NCBI RefSeq assembly: GCF_014633365.1
Contig: NC_068351.1
Location: forward strand, 5,070,879-5,134,878
Direction: 5' to 3'
DNA from: Diospyros lotus
Taxonomy: Eukaryota; Streptophyta; Magnoliopsida; Ericales; Ebenaceae
Length of the DNA: 64,000 bases
Below the pieces are notes generated by a model. The model made no database searches. It saw nothing but the letters and a program-made list of their open reading frames with translations, and was not told the DNA's origin. The position numbers were made by a program, and so were the translations under genes. Positions 44,571 to 56,651 of this stretch are shown one piece after another. Position 1 is the first letter of the stretch. Each line of letters starts with the position of its first letter.

Positions 44571-45686
44571 ATGGGCTGTGCTTCTTCCAAACTCTTCCGG
44601 AAAGATCTCCGGCGAGAGATTGTCCCCGGTGCCGGCCGTTCCTCCGACCATGTGGTTTCCCTCACTTCCAGCACTTACGGCGTTCTCAAGCTTGACGAAG
44701 AACAGCCGCAGCCGCTGGAGGAGCCGCGCCGGGAGGATCCGCCTGAAGTGATCAACGCTTGGGAACTGATGGAAGGTCTAGAAGAGGAAATACCCGTATG
44801 TTTTGAATCCAAGAAAAGCCCGAAAGCTCGAGTTTTTCTTCGTGATTTGGACGCCAGAAGCCCGTTGAAGTTCTTCAACCAGATGGTTTCGCCGAAGAAG
44901 GTGAAGAGATTTGGAGGGAAAGAGAACAATTGCACCCCGAAGCAAGCTCCGAATTCATGGAAGACGCCGCCAAGTTTGAGAAGATTTAGCAAAGGGTCCG
45001 AAACGGTTCTGAAATGCAAGAATTCTAGGACTGATTCATGTGGTTTGGTGAAGAGGAGGAGTTTGGGCCGCCTGTTTGATCCAGATCTCGTGGCATCTTT
45101 CGAAAAGGAGATTTCTGAAGAAGAAGAAGAACAGATCAAGAAAATGGTTTCTGAAACGCCCAAGAACAGGAATAGAAGGAATTCGAGGGATTGTGAGTCC
45201 ATTCTGGAAGTGTTCGACAAAAACTGCCCGCCGGGTGGTGAGAATGCTGCGGTCATATACACAACGACGCTGAGAGGAATCAGGAAGACTTTTGAGGACT
45301 GCAACAGGGTCCGGTCCATCGTCGAATCGCACTGCATTCGGGTGCTTGAGCGCGACGTGTCGATGGACTCGGGGTTCAAGGAGGAGCTGAGGGGACTAAT
45401 GGGGACAAAGGAAGTGAAAGTGCCGGCCTTGTTTGTGAAGGGGAGGCTAATTGGGGGGGGAGCTGATGAGGTGGTGAGGTTGGAGGAGGAGGGCAAATTG
45501 GGTATTTTGTTCGACGGGATTCCGAGGGCGGCTGCCGGCTGCGACGGCTGCGCCGGGTTCCGGTTTGTGATGTGTATGGAATGCAGTGGGAGCTGCAAGG
45601 TGTTGGATAGTAGGGATGGGAAGAAGACGGTGAGGTGTGGAGAGTGCAATGAGAATGGATTGATTCAGTGCCCTATTTGTTGCTAA
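44571..45686 (+). CDS. Glutaredoxin-like domain protein with C-terminal zinc ribbon
   Basis: Single exon, 371 aa. The start MGCASSKL has Gly2/Cys3, a classic N-myristoylation plus palmitoylation signal, which supports this ATG and plasma-membrane attachment. Residues about 30-220 are a disordered, charged linker with SPKAR, SPLK and SPKK sites. A glutaredoxin-like fold follows at about 226-318 (VIYTTTLRGIRKTFEDC, the cis-Pro motif VKVPALFVKGRLIGG). The usual CPYC/CxxC active site is absent, as in this plant subfamily. The C-terminus has four CxxC pairs (324-327, 335-338, 356-359, 367-370) typical of a DnaJ-type zinc ribbon. A scaffold or thiol/zinc regulatory role is likely, but no substrate is known. 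Upstream lies an AACGG cluster and downstream a perfect hairpin. Confidence 0.9.
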   Translation: MGCASSKLFRKDLRREIVPGAGRSSDHVVSLTSSTYGVLKLDEEQPQPLEEPRREDPPEVINAWELMEGLEEEIPVCFESKKSPKARVFLRDLDARSPLKFFNQMVSPKKVKRFGGKENNCTPKQAPNSWKTPPSLRRFSKGSETVLKCKNSRTDSCGLVKRRSLGRLFDPDLVASFEKEISEEEEEQIKKMVSETPKNRNRRNSRDCESILEVFDKNCPPGGENAAVIYTTTLRGIRKTFEDCNRVRSIVESHCIRVLERDVSMDSGFKEELRGLMGTKEVKVPALFVKGRLIGGGADEVVRLEEEGKLGILFDGIPRAAAGCDGCAGFRFVMCMECSGSCKVLDSRDGKKTVRCGECNENGLIQCPICC

Positions 45687-45776
45687 ATTTAAGCTTCTTC
45701 TGACACGTTTTCTGCTAGTTTTCTGATCTCTAACTTATAGAGATTGCAGTTAGGAAGAAATTTGATACAAGAAATT

Positions 45777-45804
45777 GGGACCCTAAAATGGGTTTTAGGG
45801 TCCC
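45777..45804 (+). other. Perfect 12-bp hairpin in the presumed 3' UTR
   Basis: GGGACCCTAAAA, a TGGG loop, then TTTTAGGGTCCC: a fully complementary stem about 90 nt after the stop codon of the glutaredoxin-like gene. One further T-A pair extends it. It could affect 3'-end formation or stability; this is inference. Confidence 0.85.
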
Positions 45805-46885
45805 ATTTTGTGTCTGCTGTCGTTTTGATTGGGAATGCTTTGCTTCCTCTGGGATATTGATTCTCCAATTTTTATTCAATTTGATTCACGGTTCGCATTG
45901 ATCCACAAAGTGCTTCACATCACCAAATGCTTTTGAGGTCGTTAAATTGGAATGAAAAAGTATGAATGCTCTTGCAGTAGAAATAGTGTAGCTTTGCGAT
46001 CTGGTACTTTTTTCTGGATAATGGGTTTGTGAGGCGAAAAGGGCATAAAAAAGAAAGGATTGTTTTAAGAATGAAATGAATCCGAGCTGGCAGGCTACCC
46101 TGCCCTACACGCTTTTATGTTCTAATAGGTACCTTTTCCTTTTATCAAGTTTGGAATTCTAACCTCACCCTCTAAATTCTTTTCATTTTAGCATCTTTAC
46201 TGAAAGTTTGGTCACTGTTCTTTTGCAGCAACTTTTTTAACACCTTCGGTTAGTGGTGCGCACAGTTCGTTTTGAAAGAAAATAAACATCAAACCATAAA
46301 TTAGGATTTGAAATTTTTTCAAACTAAACCTAAAATTACAATTTGGTTTGGATAATGTTGTACTCCATCTTAGAGCAAATCCAGTTCGTTGATAAAACAA
46401 GACGATTGTCCACAAAAGAGTATTACTACCCGCTTGCTAACAAGCAGTTATCAATAACTTCGGCAATCCCAAGTCTCATCCCTTCTAAATATTTCAGATA
46501 CGTAACAGAGGCAATACCCATTTATTCGCTCATCCGAATCAACACATTTTCGCCTCAATCTAGAAAGAAGCAGACATTCACAGCCAATTCAGTACGCAGT
46601 GGCAAACCTACTCATCAGCCAAGCACCATCTGCAATATGCGCTCAAATCACATCCAAGGTGTCAATAGCCAGAGAGTCTGATTGCAGTTTTGTCGCAACA
46701 TCTCGTTACAAGGTCTTAAAACATCGTACATTGACAAGAACTAAGGATTCTTTACAAAATAAGGTTTCAACTTTCGAGCTTTCTGGGTTAACCAACATAA
46801 ATGCACTTTGAAGCACATATGGGAAGGCTTCCCTGATTATCTTTCTTCTGTGACAACTGCGTTCAAGAGCAGCATCGCAAATAAA
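45805..46885. other. Convergent intergenic region
   Basis: 3' flanks of the glutaredoxin-like (+) and RRM (-) genes. No other gene seen. Confidence 0.5.
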
Positions 46886-49800
46886 TTAGTAGGGATTGTA
46901 TCGGCTGCGTCCCCGACCATTATCATTGCCACGTCGTCCACCACTTGAACCTCCTCCACCACCACTCTTGCCACCTCTCTGCGGCTGCGGCGGGGTGTTG
47001 GGCTGTCCCCCTGGTTGTTGCCTACAATAGCAGACAGGTAAAAAAGCTATTCCTAAGTTGGGGTTCGAGATTATTCTACCATGCAGTCTATAGCTGCTGC
47101 CACAACTAAATTAGCAGACTTATAGAAAGGCATGAGATGACTAGCATTTCAAATTAATTGTCTATTACAGCTGAAAGGTCCAAACTCAAGATCCGCTTAT
47201 CAGAAAGAAAGGTCCAACCTTCACATCCTATCCCCACTCTTTTATCTACAAATTTAAAACTTCTAGTGTTTTCAAGCCAGCCAGATAATACAAGGGGAGA
47301 CAGACATGATCTGCATCCAAACAAACATTGGATTTTGAATTTGGGGCTTAGCAGGATTACACAGTAACAAATAATTCAAAAAGAATATGCCTTGGTGATA
47401 TACAATTTTAATTTCCTTTGAACCAAGAGCAATTGAAATGTAATGTTCCAATATCAATTGCTGAAAACCCTGAATTATTCTCCACCAGTGTTTGGTGCCA
47501 ATAGGCTGACTAATTCAGAATTTTACCATCCGTTTAACTTAGCAGACTAGAGAGAAATGGATGCACCACAGCATAGACGTGGAACTTCATAAATAAGCTC
47601 AATTACCACACATCAAGTAGCTGAATAAGAAAGTATTGATACTTACAAGACATATCCGATTCTTCCATCAGGCAAAAGCATTGGCATCATCGCCATGCCA
47701 GTTGGAGTAGGTCCTCTTCCATAGATCAATGGCTGCAAATCAGTGGCATCCAAATCAGAAAAATGCAACTGAAGAAACAAAGATAGCCTAGTAGTTTGGA
47801 AAAGATTACACTCATACCAAATCTTTCTTTGTTAGCCTCTTAAATACTCAAATATTAAATAATTTACAGATATATATATAGCACATACATAGAGGGTGCA
47901 AAATACACTTCAACAAGATTATCAAGTGCTCAACCAAGAAGCATTGAACATTAAAACTGGCCACCAATAGCTTTCTTTGGTTAGTCAGTAACAAGAGGTA
48001 CAGAACCATAAGCAGCCTAAGCGTCGTCATTGTTACCCAACACAATAACAGATATGTGCAAAAAAAATTTGAATTATAACCTGCATAAATGGTTTTAGTA
48101 AAATTTCATAAAATCATTAGAACAATGCAAACAAAAAATCACTATGTGGCCTAGCCAAAATAAATAACTCACTATATTGCAGAATAACATAAACAATTTT
48201 GCAAAACTACATTACAAGATAAAGGAGTGTATTAACTAAATAAAAGGTGATAAAGTACCCTACTTGACATTAAACCCTGTGAGAGTGCTGCGGATGGAAG
48301 AAAATAGAAAAGAAGCAAGTCCATGCTTTTAAATGGCACAGATCATCTTACTTGTGCAAATCCAGAACCACCATATCCAGTGCCTACAGAGCCAACAGAG
48401 CCATAGGCACCCCCAACTAAACCATAACCAAGACGAGGTGGGAAGCTCGGGAGCAGGGCTGACTTCTGTGAACTAGGCCCTCCAGAAGATTTTTGATCGG
48501 CCTGTGGTTTTGCAAGAGAGCACTCCAGAACTTGACCTGTCAAAAGAATTTCTATTATTGGAGAGGAAAAGAGAAAGGGGAGAGGGGCAGAATCATTAAT
48601 AGGGTTGGTTAATATAATGCAGGTTTCTGGAAATGGACCAAGTTCCATTAGAATATCCAGCATCAAATGTGAGCGGAACATACCTAAGCCTCCAGCACAA
48701 TTTCCATGGCTTAACAATACATACACTCAAGACTCAAGAGCAAGTTTGTTTCTTTCTCAACAGGTTAAAGATATCCAAGTAACTCAACTAAAGATATTTT
48801 CCAAATACTTCAGATCTGCAACAGCTCTTGCTCTATCCTCATCTCATCAATAGCAGCCATATTTGCTTACAGGAACAAGTTTGAACCCAACTCCCAAAAG
48901 GCAAGAAAGAAGACACGACATACAATTGCATGGATCAGCTCCTCGTTCTTTTTTGCTTTTCTACTGTTTATTCACCACCTAGCCATTTCAACCAACATGG
49001 ATTCTCATTCTCTATTCAAAACTATCAAGGCCATATTTTTTATATAATCACATTGTTCTCCATTTTTCCAACCTAGGCTACTTATCAGTCTTTGTTATGC
49101 TCAAAACCATCTCCACCAGTTAATTTCTCCTTTTATTTTCAATAGATGGTTATCTACTCTACTTCTACCACATATTCACCTCATCCATCCTCATCTCAGA
49201 AAAATGAATGCTGCCAACACGTTTCCTAATTAACAAACACCCACTAACGTAAAAGGTAGTTGGTCTTAAACCTTTCCTAAGAAATATTTTTTTATTGATC
49301 ACCTAGGAAAATGTTAAGCCATAAAACATCTGTAGTATTTCCCCTTTTATTCCATACCATCATGTTTCCATGACTTGCACCAATTTCTCCTTTCTTGTAG
49401 GGTTGAGAGTAGGTACTGGAATTTCTCATATTTTGCTACTTCTTTGCCTCCAGCTATATACCATACAACTGAAGCATACTGTATGTTGACTTGCCATCCC
49501 AAGTTTTATCCCATATATTCATAAAGATTAATAATGAACATAATATGAAGATCAGATCAAAGCAACCTTACCATCTATCTCATATTTCTCGGTGTTTTTT
49601 AGAGCCTTCATGGCGCTTGACCTTTCAGCAAAGTGAACAAAACCAAATCTGCTCTTCTCTTGCCCTGCTTTAGCAGGAGGGAGAACAACTTTTGTGATCT
49701 TCCCATGATGTTCAAACAGCTCTTTTAGTCGATCTTGGGTAATGTTCTTAGGCAAATTCTTCACATAAACTGCTTTAACCTGCACGAGAAAACCTAGGTT

Positions 49801-51818
49801 ATGAACCCAATCATTGAATATGATTTTAAAAATTCATATATTATACCATGAAAATGCAACACACTTTCAACCTAAGCAAAAGATAAAAATGTGGATTACC
49901 ATAGTTCACTTTCTTAGCCTACTAAAATTACATAAAAGCACAACTATTAAGAGCAATAAATATTTAATATCGACTCCCATCATCACATGCTTTTCGAATA
50001 TGCAACATATTTCACCATTAGTTGGCACTCTACAGAATCTGTACCATCAGTACTAGATATGAACTAAGATAAGGCTCCTCATCAATCAGATCAAGAAGAA
50101 CACTGAAAGAAGAAAAAAGAAAGGAGATAGAAAAGTTATTCCAAGAGGACATATGCAAGGACCTCAGCCTCCCCTACACATATGCCTTGCACAAGAAAAC
50201 AGAGCAGAACATACCACCATTCGATAATTAAGTCAATACTTGTACAAAAGGGCATCCTAATGCACAAGGATGCTCACTTTGCATTGATCAAGGGAAGGCC
50301 ATTAAATATACAACCTTACTATTGTTTTGCCAAGATACTGTTTCCACAAATTGAACCCACATGACCTTCCAGTTACAGAGGAGCCCAGTATCTGTTGTAC
50401 ACTCTCAAGAAATTGGCTACACAATAAATTGGCTGGCATCAATGCATTTTTCTTTTCTTTTTTTCCTTTTTTTTGGGGGGGTGGGGGGGATGCATGAACC
50501 ATTAAACAAATAATATGAGGGTGAAAGTTAAAAATAAATGGAAAGAACCTGTGAAGCAGATGAAGACTCTGCATTTTTGGGGTCCGCCCAACTTACAGTT
50601 GGAGCATTATCATCAAGCTTAAATTCAGGTTTTGACATATTTTGTCTTGAATATTCTGCACAAGCATGGTTATAATACTCGATGAATGCAAATCCACGGT
50701 TGCGGCTGGAGTTTGTTGGGTCCTGTAATATAAAGAATATAAGGTTAAGTGAAGAAATTAAAGATATCACACATCTAAAAATAATTTCAAGTAAGATGGG
50801 AAGACAGGATAATACAAACCTTCAGCAGTTCGACTGTAGTAACTCCAGGTCCTATCCCAGCTACAACCTTCTTCATATCTTCCTCCCCCCAGTTTCTCGG
50901 AACATTACCAATGAACAATTTATTCTTTGCTTGAGATGTAGAGCACTTGACCTTTTTCCCCTGAGAAAGTCAAAGAATTGAAAAGATACGATTGACCAAA
51001 AATGGCCTCAAACTCCACCAGATTCTCATAAGTTCCTTAAACTAACCTTTAAAACAAATCATGGCTGCATATATGCACGCACATTTTCAGAAAGGCATGT
51101 CTTGGGTGGGAGCATTATTTTTAATAAATGATGAGGGTTCATGCAAAAATTGAAGAACTCATTGATGCAACAATCTGTTTGCCATACCTTCAATTCGGTA
51201 TTATTAAGCTCCTTAATGGCTTTAGTAGCCAATTCTTTTGTTCTAAAGGTGACAAAGGCATAACCCTTGTTCTCACTTGAGTCCTTTCCCTTCATTATCC
51301 GAACCTGTTGCAGACATACAAAATATTATGGGCAATTTAAAGTCCAGAAAGAAAATTCATCTATACAATTGAATATATCTTACCTCTGTGACTTCACCAA
51401 CAGACGCACAAAAGCTCCTCAGATCCTCCTCAGAAGCATCTTGCGGAATGCCACCCAAGTACACCTCTGACCCATGAGGAGGCCGTGCAAGAAGCTCAGC
51501 ATGCTTTTCTTCAAATTCCTCAGCAGGTTTCATGTTCACATCACCACCAGAGCCTTTTAATGCATCGGCCCCATCTGCTGCATCAGCCTCTTCCTCCTCT
51601 TCTTCCTCTTCCTCTTCCTCTACCTCTTCAACCTCTTCCTCTTCTTCTACCTCTTCAACTTCCTCTTCTTCTTCTTCTACTTCTTCATACTCAACCTCCT
51701 CCTCTACTGTCTCCTCAAGATCATTGTCTTCATCAAGATCTACCCTCTCCTCTGACTCAACAGGCTTTTCAGGTTCATCTGACTTAGTTGCAGCAGAACT
51801 TGCTCTTGTCCTCGGCAT
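46886..51818 (-). CDS. hnRNP Q/LIF2-like protein, three RRM domains
   Basis: Eight exons on the minus strand: 51818-51384, 51304-51188, 50960-50820, 50722-50549, 49779-49572, 48536-48352, 47732-47647 and 47021-46886. All are GT-AG and total 1482 nt (493 aa) in phase. Residues 20-90 are a Glu-rich acidic tract. RRM1 starts about 118 (EVYLGGIPQ, KGYAFVTF), RRM2 about 197 (KLFIGNVPR, NRGFAFIEYY) and RRM3 about 292 (AVYVKNLPK, RFGFVHFA). Gly/Tyr-rich and MAMMPMLLPDGRIGYVL segments lead to an RGG-like tail ending RYNPY. The exon and motif order match Arabidopsis LIF2 and its paralogues, nuclear RNA-binding proteins that interact with the Polycomb protein LHP1. The acidic tract is coded by GAG/GAA triplets and could vary in length. 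Confidence 0.95.
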
Positions 51819-52642
51819 CTTATGTATCTAATTAAATAGGCTTGCAGAGCAACTGTGGTGGAATCACGGAACCCAGAAGCATTCGTAGAAGAAAGAGTAG
51901 TATGAACGGGTACAGAAAAAATGAAAGGGCAAAAGGAGTTCCAGAGTAAGAATCTTGACAGAATATGAGCCATGTGATATGGCTCCAAGGAGTCGCAATG
52001 TGAATAATTTTCAATATAGGGATCACATGTAGTTATACTAAAAGAAACAAGTAAAAGAGAATTCTGAATGGTAATCAAGATGATGATGATTCCAACAGGT
52101 GTAAATCAATCGAAGCAATGAATCTTCGAAATGTGAATATTGAATGATGCCAGGAAATAATGGCCGACCTTTACTGTTTAACTATCTATCTGGGACAATG
52201 CATTCACAGCAAAGAAAGAAAAACAAAAAAGGAAAGAATAAACATCAAGGAATGAGAAATGAACTACAGGAGGCAAATTTTGCAAGGAAATAACCGTCAT
52301 GCAGAAAGAGAATAAAAGGCAATAACAAAACAAAAAGACAAGTAAGGGTCCCAGAAAGGAAAGCAAATGATTTCGGTCTGACTGTCAAGAAATACCGATG
52401 TCCAATCCCAAAAAAATTCGAGTTCCACAACAATGACCCAATTGGTAACAGTCCTGCAGTAAGTTAATGCGTAGGAACTATGAATTCAGTGATAGATTAC
52501 AAACCCAACTGCACTTAAAATAACAAGTTCTCAATAACAGAATTTATTTATACCCATTTTACCAGTAGTGCATAAGTATACACATTGCGAGCAAGCTGGA
52601 TAACAGCATAAATTTTCAACGAAGGAAAAGGCTTGACAGGGA
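51819..52642. other. 5' UTR/promoter side of the RRM gene
   Basis: No coding sequence recognised. The 5' UTR, possibly with an intron, should lie here; boundaries are not resolvable. Confidence 0.45.
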
Positions 52643-53505
52643 TGTCACGACCCAAGGATATACTAGGAATATAGTAGAAATTGTATATTAGATGTAATTC
52701 TTTCTTGTTGTACTTTCTGCTTTCCTTGTTTGTACCTTTCGGTAGTTCTAATAACTGAAAGCCTAGAAAACCTATAAATCGGCTGAAACCTAGAGAATTA
52801 GATATAGTGGAATGATAATTGAATCTGTTTCTCTCAACTTCTCTGATCTCTCTCTCTCATTTCCCTCTGATTCCCTCTCTCTGTGTTTTGTCTGCATTTC
52901 CCCCTCATTTCTGTCTGTTTCCCTCTCCATTTCTGTTCAAATTCTCCCTCGGATTCTTCCAATTTCCTATCAAAACCCTAGCTCAACCGAAGGACCGTGA
53001 CAATTGGTATCAAAGCCAACAATTCTTGGCTGTGATTCCAGAAATTTTAGCAGTTGAATCAAGGTCTAGAATCGGAAGGATAAAGCAGATCCAAGCGAAT
53101 TTCGGCTGTTGAACAAGAGCAGTTGGATCTCGGTTGCTGCTTGTGATAAAGGCAATTCAGCAAAGCAGATCCAGAGGCAATTACTAGCAGTTGTTCGGAT
53201 CTGATTTTGAAGGAATCAAAGACAGATCATAACCGAGCGGAGCAAGGCAGTTTGCAGGCAGTTTCTGAAAGCAGTACAGATACAGATCCAGGAGGCTGAT
53301 TCTGATATATCCCCTAGCAGTTAATTTTGATGAGAAATTGAAGGCAGATCAATCCTAGAAAGAAATTTTGAGGCGAATTCAGGTTTATTAAATCGAGTGC
53401 TGGAAACAGATTCCTGAGCAATTGCTGATCATCGACGATTGCAATCATAAGCAGTCATTTGCAGTCGATTGGAGCCGATAATTTCGAAATCAAAGAAGTG
53501 AGAAA

Positions 53506-54117
53506 ATGGCTCAGGGTACACACATGAAGCAATTTGAGTCACAACTACCGCAGAAGAATGCTACAGGTTCAGTTGGACGCAGCAGAAAATATGAGGCAAT
53601 GAGCTGGAATCATGAGACAGTGAATTGGAAGTTTGAGAACACTATGGACAAAATTAACAGAAAATTGGATGGCATATCAAGGAAGTTTGATGAATTTTTT
53701 ATGATATTTTCTAAGAAATTTAAGGCCAGTATACCAGTGGACCTTTATTCCTGATCCACTGCCAAACCGATTCCAGATCTGCAAGAAGCTAATGAATCAG
53801 CCAAATTGGATCAGGCAATTCCAGATGCCAAGAAAGGAACAGCAGTTGCCAAAGAAGTTATTGAGGCTCCACTGGAGGAGAAATCTGTTGAAAATGAACC
53901 TTTAGTGAATGCTAGCAAGCAGGAAGCAGATGATGCTTCTACAGCACTGTCAGAGTCTGAAAATGACCAGAGGTATGGGGCTTTAAGAACTTTTGGTGAG
54001 CATATACAGGTATTCAATGATTACCTAGACCAAAGGAAGAAGTTGGAGGCCCATGAGGAGTTCTCAAAAATGCTGGAAGAGTGTGAGGAACTCACTTCAT
54101 CCACAAAAATGGAGTAA
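53506..54117 (+). pseudogene. Gag-like ORF of family B
   Basis: The ORF begins MAQGTHMKQFESQLPQK and runs through a helical NWKFENTMDKINRKLDGISRKFD segment. There is a stop at about 53752, then an open frame 53806-54117 of acidic character ([22 protein letters not shown]), ending in a [24 protein letters not shown] coiled coil. The start resembles gag N-termini of the chromoviruses here. No zinc knuckle, protease or polymerase motif follows. A structural role for particle assembly is possible but unproven. Confidence 0.5.
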
Positions 54118-54439
54118 AGCAACCATTATGTTTGAGGAGGAGGGACGGTTTAAGGAGATACAGCGACCTGTAGGGCATGAAGCTCTGTTCAACAGCCACC
54201 AACAGAAATATGAACAACAAAAACAGCAAGAGTCTTGTTCCCGACAGCAAAAAACTCTTCCACCATCCTCCGTTCATCTCACTTCAATTTTTCCTTCTAC
54301 ATCCTCCTCTGTTCCAGATCATGAATGTACTACTGGAGAATTTCAATTTGATCAAATTTTTCCAAGCGTGAGCATCCTCCATCAACCTGTAACCAAACTT
54401 GAATTCTCCATTGCTTATTCATTGCGATTATCCAGATTA

Positions 54440-55385
54440 TCCAGCCTGAATCTGTCCTAGGCCTATTTCCAGATTATCCAGCCTGGTTTCCAATTGTTTC
54501 CTCCAAATTTCTTCTTCCATAACCACTGGTTGCCTCATTTGTGTACCTTCTGCCATCTCCAATGCCGCCACAAACTTTGACTGACCACTGCGAAGATTGA
54601 CTGAAGGTTGCCGGCACATCAGAAACAACTGAATTACCTTGATCAACAAGTCCTCGGCATATGATCACAATCACTGTTGACCCCAATCACTCCGATATGC
54701 TTCTCTCCGATGCCTTAATATCTGTCTAAATCGCTGCTTGACCAACTGCCTGGCCTAGCCTTGTCCTCTGTCCAGTCAAAATTGAGAGAATCGCCTCTAG
54801 CTATGCTTCCCGGATCTCGCCTAACTATGCTCGGAATCACGCCAAGAAGCGTTGGCCAATGGATTATCGCCTAGATCACCTGATTCGCTAGAACTGCCTA
54901 TGATCAGCAACTCACTGATGTTCAACAGTCGCGCAGGAAATTGCTCCTTGTGGTCGACTTCCTAATTTGCTTCAATCGCCAAAGACCACCTGAATTCACA
55001 ATCGAGGAACGATTGGTTCTGACACCAAATGTCACAACCAGGGTTGGGCTAGGGTTTAGAAAGAAAATTGAGAAGAACTTGGGGGAGAGAGGGAGAGAGA
55101 GAGCAGAAACAGAGAGAATAGAGGGAAAACGGGGGAGATCTAGAGATAGAAATGTAGGGGGAGAAGTCTAAATTCAATATATCATTTCACAATACCATTC
55201 TCTACATACTATAGCCTATTTATAGGCTGTCTAACTGGAAGCAGAATCTATAAACAGCACCCATGTGCTCTCAACAGAATTAAAAATATCTCCTAACAAA
55301 CAATTGTAGCTCAATTACATTATTGCCCCTCTATTGCCCTTGGTAATGTGATAGCAGGTTGCTGCCAAAATACTCCTTGCTAACA
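54440..55385 (-). mobile_element. Minus-strand LTR, leader and gag start, nested in family B
   Basis: On the minus strand an LTR runs from TGTTAGCAAGGAG (55385) to CCCAACCCTGGTTGTGACA (55030), about 356 bp, with TATA-like CCTATAAATAGGC near 55205-55220. It is followed by primer-binding site TTTGGTGTCAGAACC, a leader, and a gag-like start (MAEGTQMRQPVVMEEEIWRK at 54649). It ends near ATTATCCAGCCTG, a motif repeated in the neighbouring sequence. There is no second LTR, so it is truncated. It is a third relative of families A and B. Confidence 0.7.
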
Positions 55386-56017
55386 CTCAGTGGCGTAATT
55401 ACTGCATGAAGGTCAAGGAGATCACTGGAACTCACAGATCAATTGGGGAAGAGAGCTCGGTCATGAAGATCTTGGAGGACAACATTTTATATTGGCAGGG
55501 AAGCAAAAGAGAAGGAACATACAAGCAAAGAGGAATAGGCCTAGAAGGAGAAAGAAAGATGGATAAAACAGATAGTGAAAGGAGGAATTGGATGAAGAAT
55601 ATTGGCCATTCATTGTAAGTTCTTGGGGACAAGAACTCTCTCAAGGAGGGGGGAATTGTGACAACCTATGGATATGGTAGGGATATAATAGTAATTGTAT
55701 ATTAAATGTGATTCTTTCTTGTACTTTGCTGCTTTCCTTGTTTGTACCTTTCAGTTGTTCTAATAACTGAAAGCCTAGAAAACCTATAAATAGGCTGAAA
55801 CCTAGAGGATAAGATGTAGTGGAATGATAATTGAAATCTGTTTCTCTCTCAACCTCTCTCATCTCTCTCTCGTTTCCCTCTGATTCCCTCTCTTTCTCTG
55901 TTCTGTATACATTTCCCCCTCATTTCTGTTTGTTTCCCTATCCATTTCTGTTCTAATTCGCCCTTGGATTCTTCCAATTTCCTATCAAAACCCTAGCTCA
56001 AGGACCATGACAAGGGA

Positions 56018-56651
56018 GATATAGTTTAACCACAAATAATAAGTAGATGGGAGCGAGATTATTCTGCCAAAAAGTATACGGTAAACTTAAGTCCAAATTG
56101 ATGATAGTAACAACTATTCCTCCTTATGAAGTATAGACAGGGGACATGACATTTTCCAAAAAAGTAAGACGCACACGGTTGGGTTATGTTAATTAATGAA
56201 AAAAAATTGTAGTTATAATGGCATAATAAAGTATCAAAACTATATTTCAAACTCATAAATATACATTTAAAATTCATAATACAAAATTCCAAATGAATAG
56301 CTCTATTCTAATTAAAAGCCAACTCACAAGTCATTATTCATTTTAAATTCAAACACTACAAGAGACCGTTCATGAGAAACTCCACTCCTAGTCCCGCAAC
56401 ATAATAACATAAAATAATAATATCACATATATCAAGTACCAACTATCAAGAAGAATGCAATCTAGAATATAATAATATTATACACTATACAATAAACGAG
56501 GACTCGCAAAACGAACTAAGAGATTTAGTTAGCACAGAAGAAATCGAAGGAGAAAAGTCAACTCAGCTCCTTGGGAAATCCAACGGACTATACACCAGTT
56601 GCAAGAAGCAACTTGTCTGACCAACTCCAGTCACTACATCGCTAGGAAACC
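56018..56651. other. Sequence between two LTR elements
   Basis: AT-rich and unique-looking; no gene or repeat recognised. Confidence 0.45.

Larger units (their letters stand above)
52643..56012 (+). mobile_element. Non-autonomous LTR retroelement, family B (3370 bp), TSD AGGGA
   Basis: The 5' LTR is 52643-53002 (360 bp) and the 3' LTR 55657-56012 (356 bp), starting TGTCACGACCC / TGTGACAACC and ending GGACCGTGACA / GGACCATGACA. AGGGA is duplicated exactly at 52638-52642 and 56013-56017. Primer-binding site ATTGGTATCAAAGCC (53003-53017) and purine tract CAAGGAGGGGGGAATT (before 55657) are present. TATA-like CCTATAAAT lies in each LTR. It codes only a gag-like ORF (53506-54117) and a short 3' ORF (55406-55618), with no polymerase. 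It must rely on a relative. A minus-strand LTR fragment is nested at 54440-55385. Confidence 0.9.

Noticed and set aside
44675..45649. 324-codon open frame on the minus strand
   Set aside because: It lies antisense over the glutaredoxin-like gene, is Ser/Pro-rich and resembles no family; it is a shadow of that gene.
51532..51831. Ser-rich and Pro/Leu-rich open frames on the plus strand
   Set aside because: They mirror the GAG/GAA triplets of the acidic tract on the other strand.
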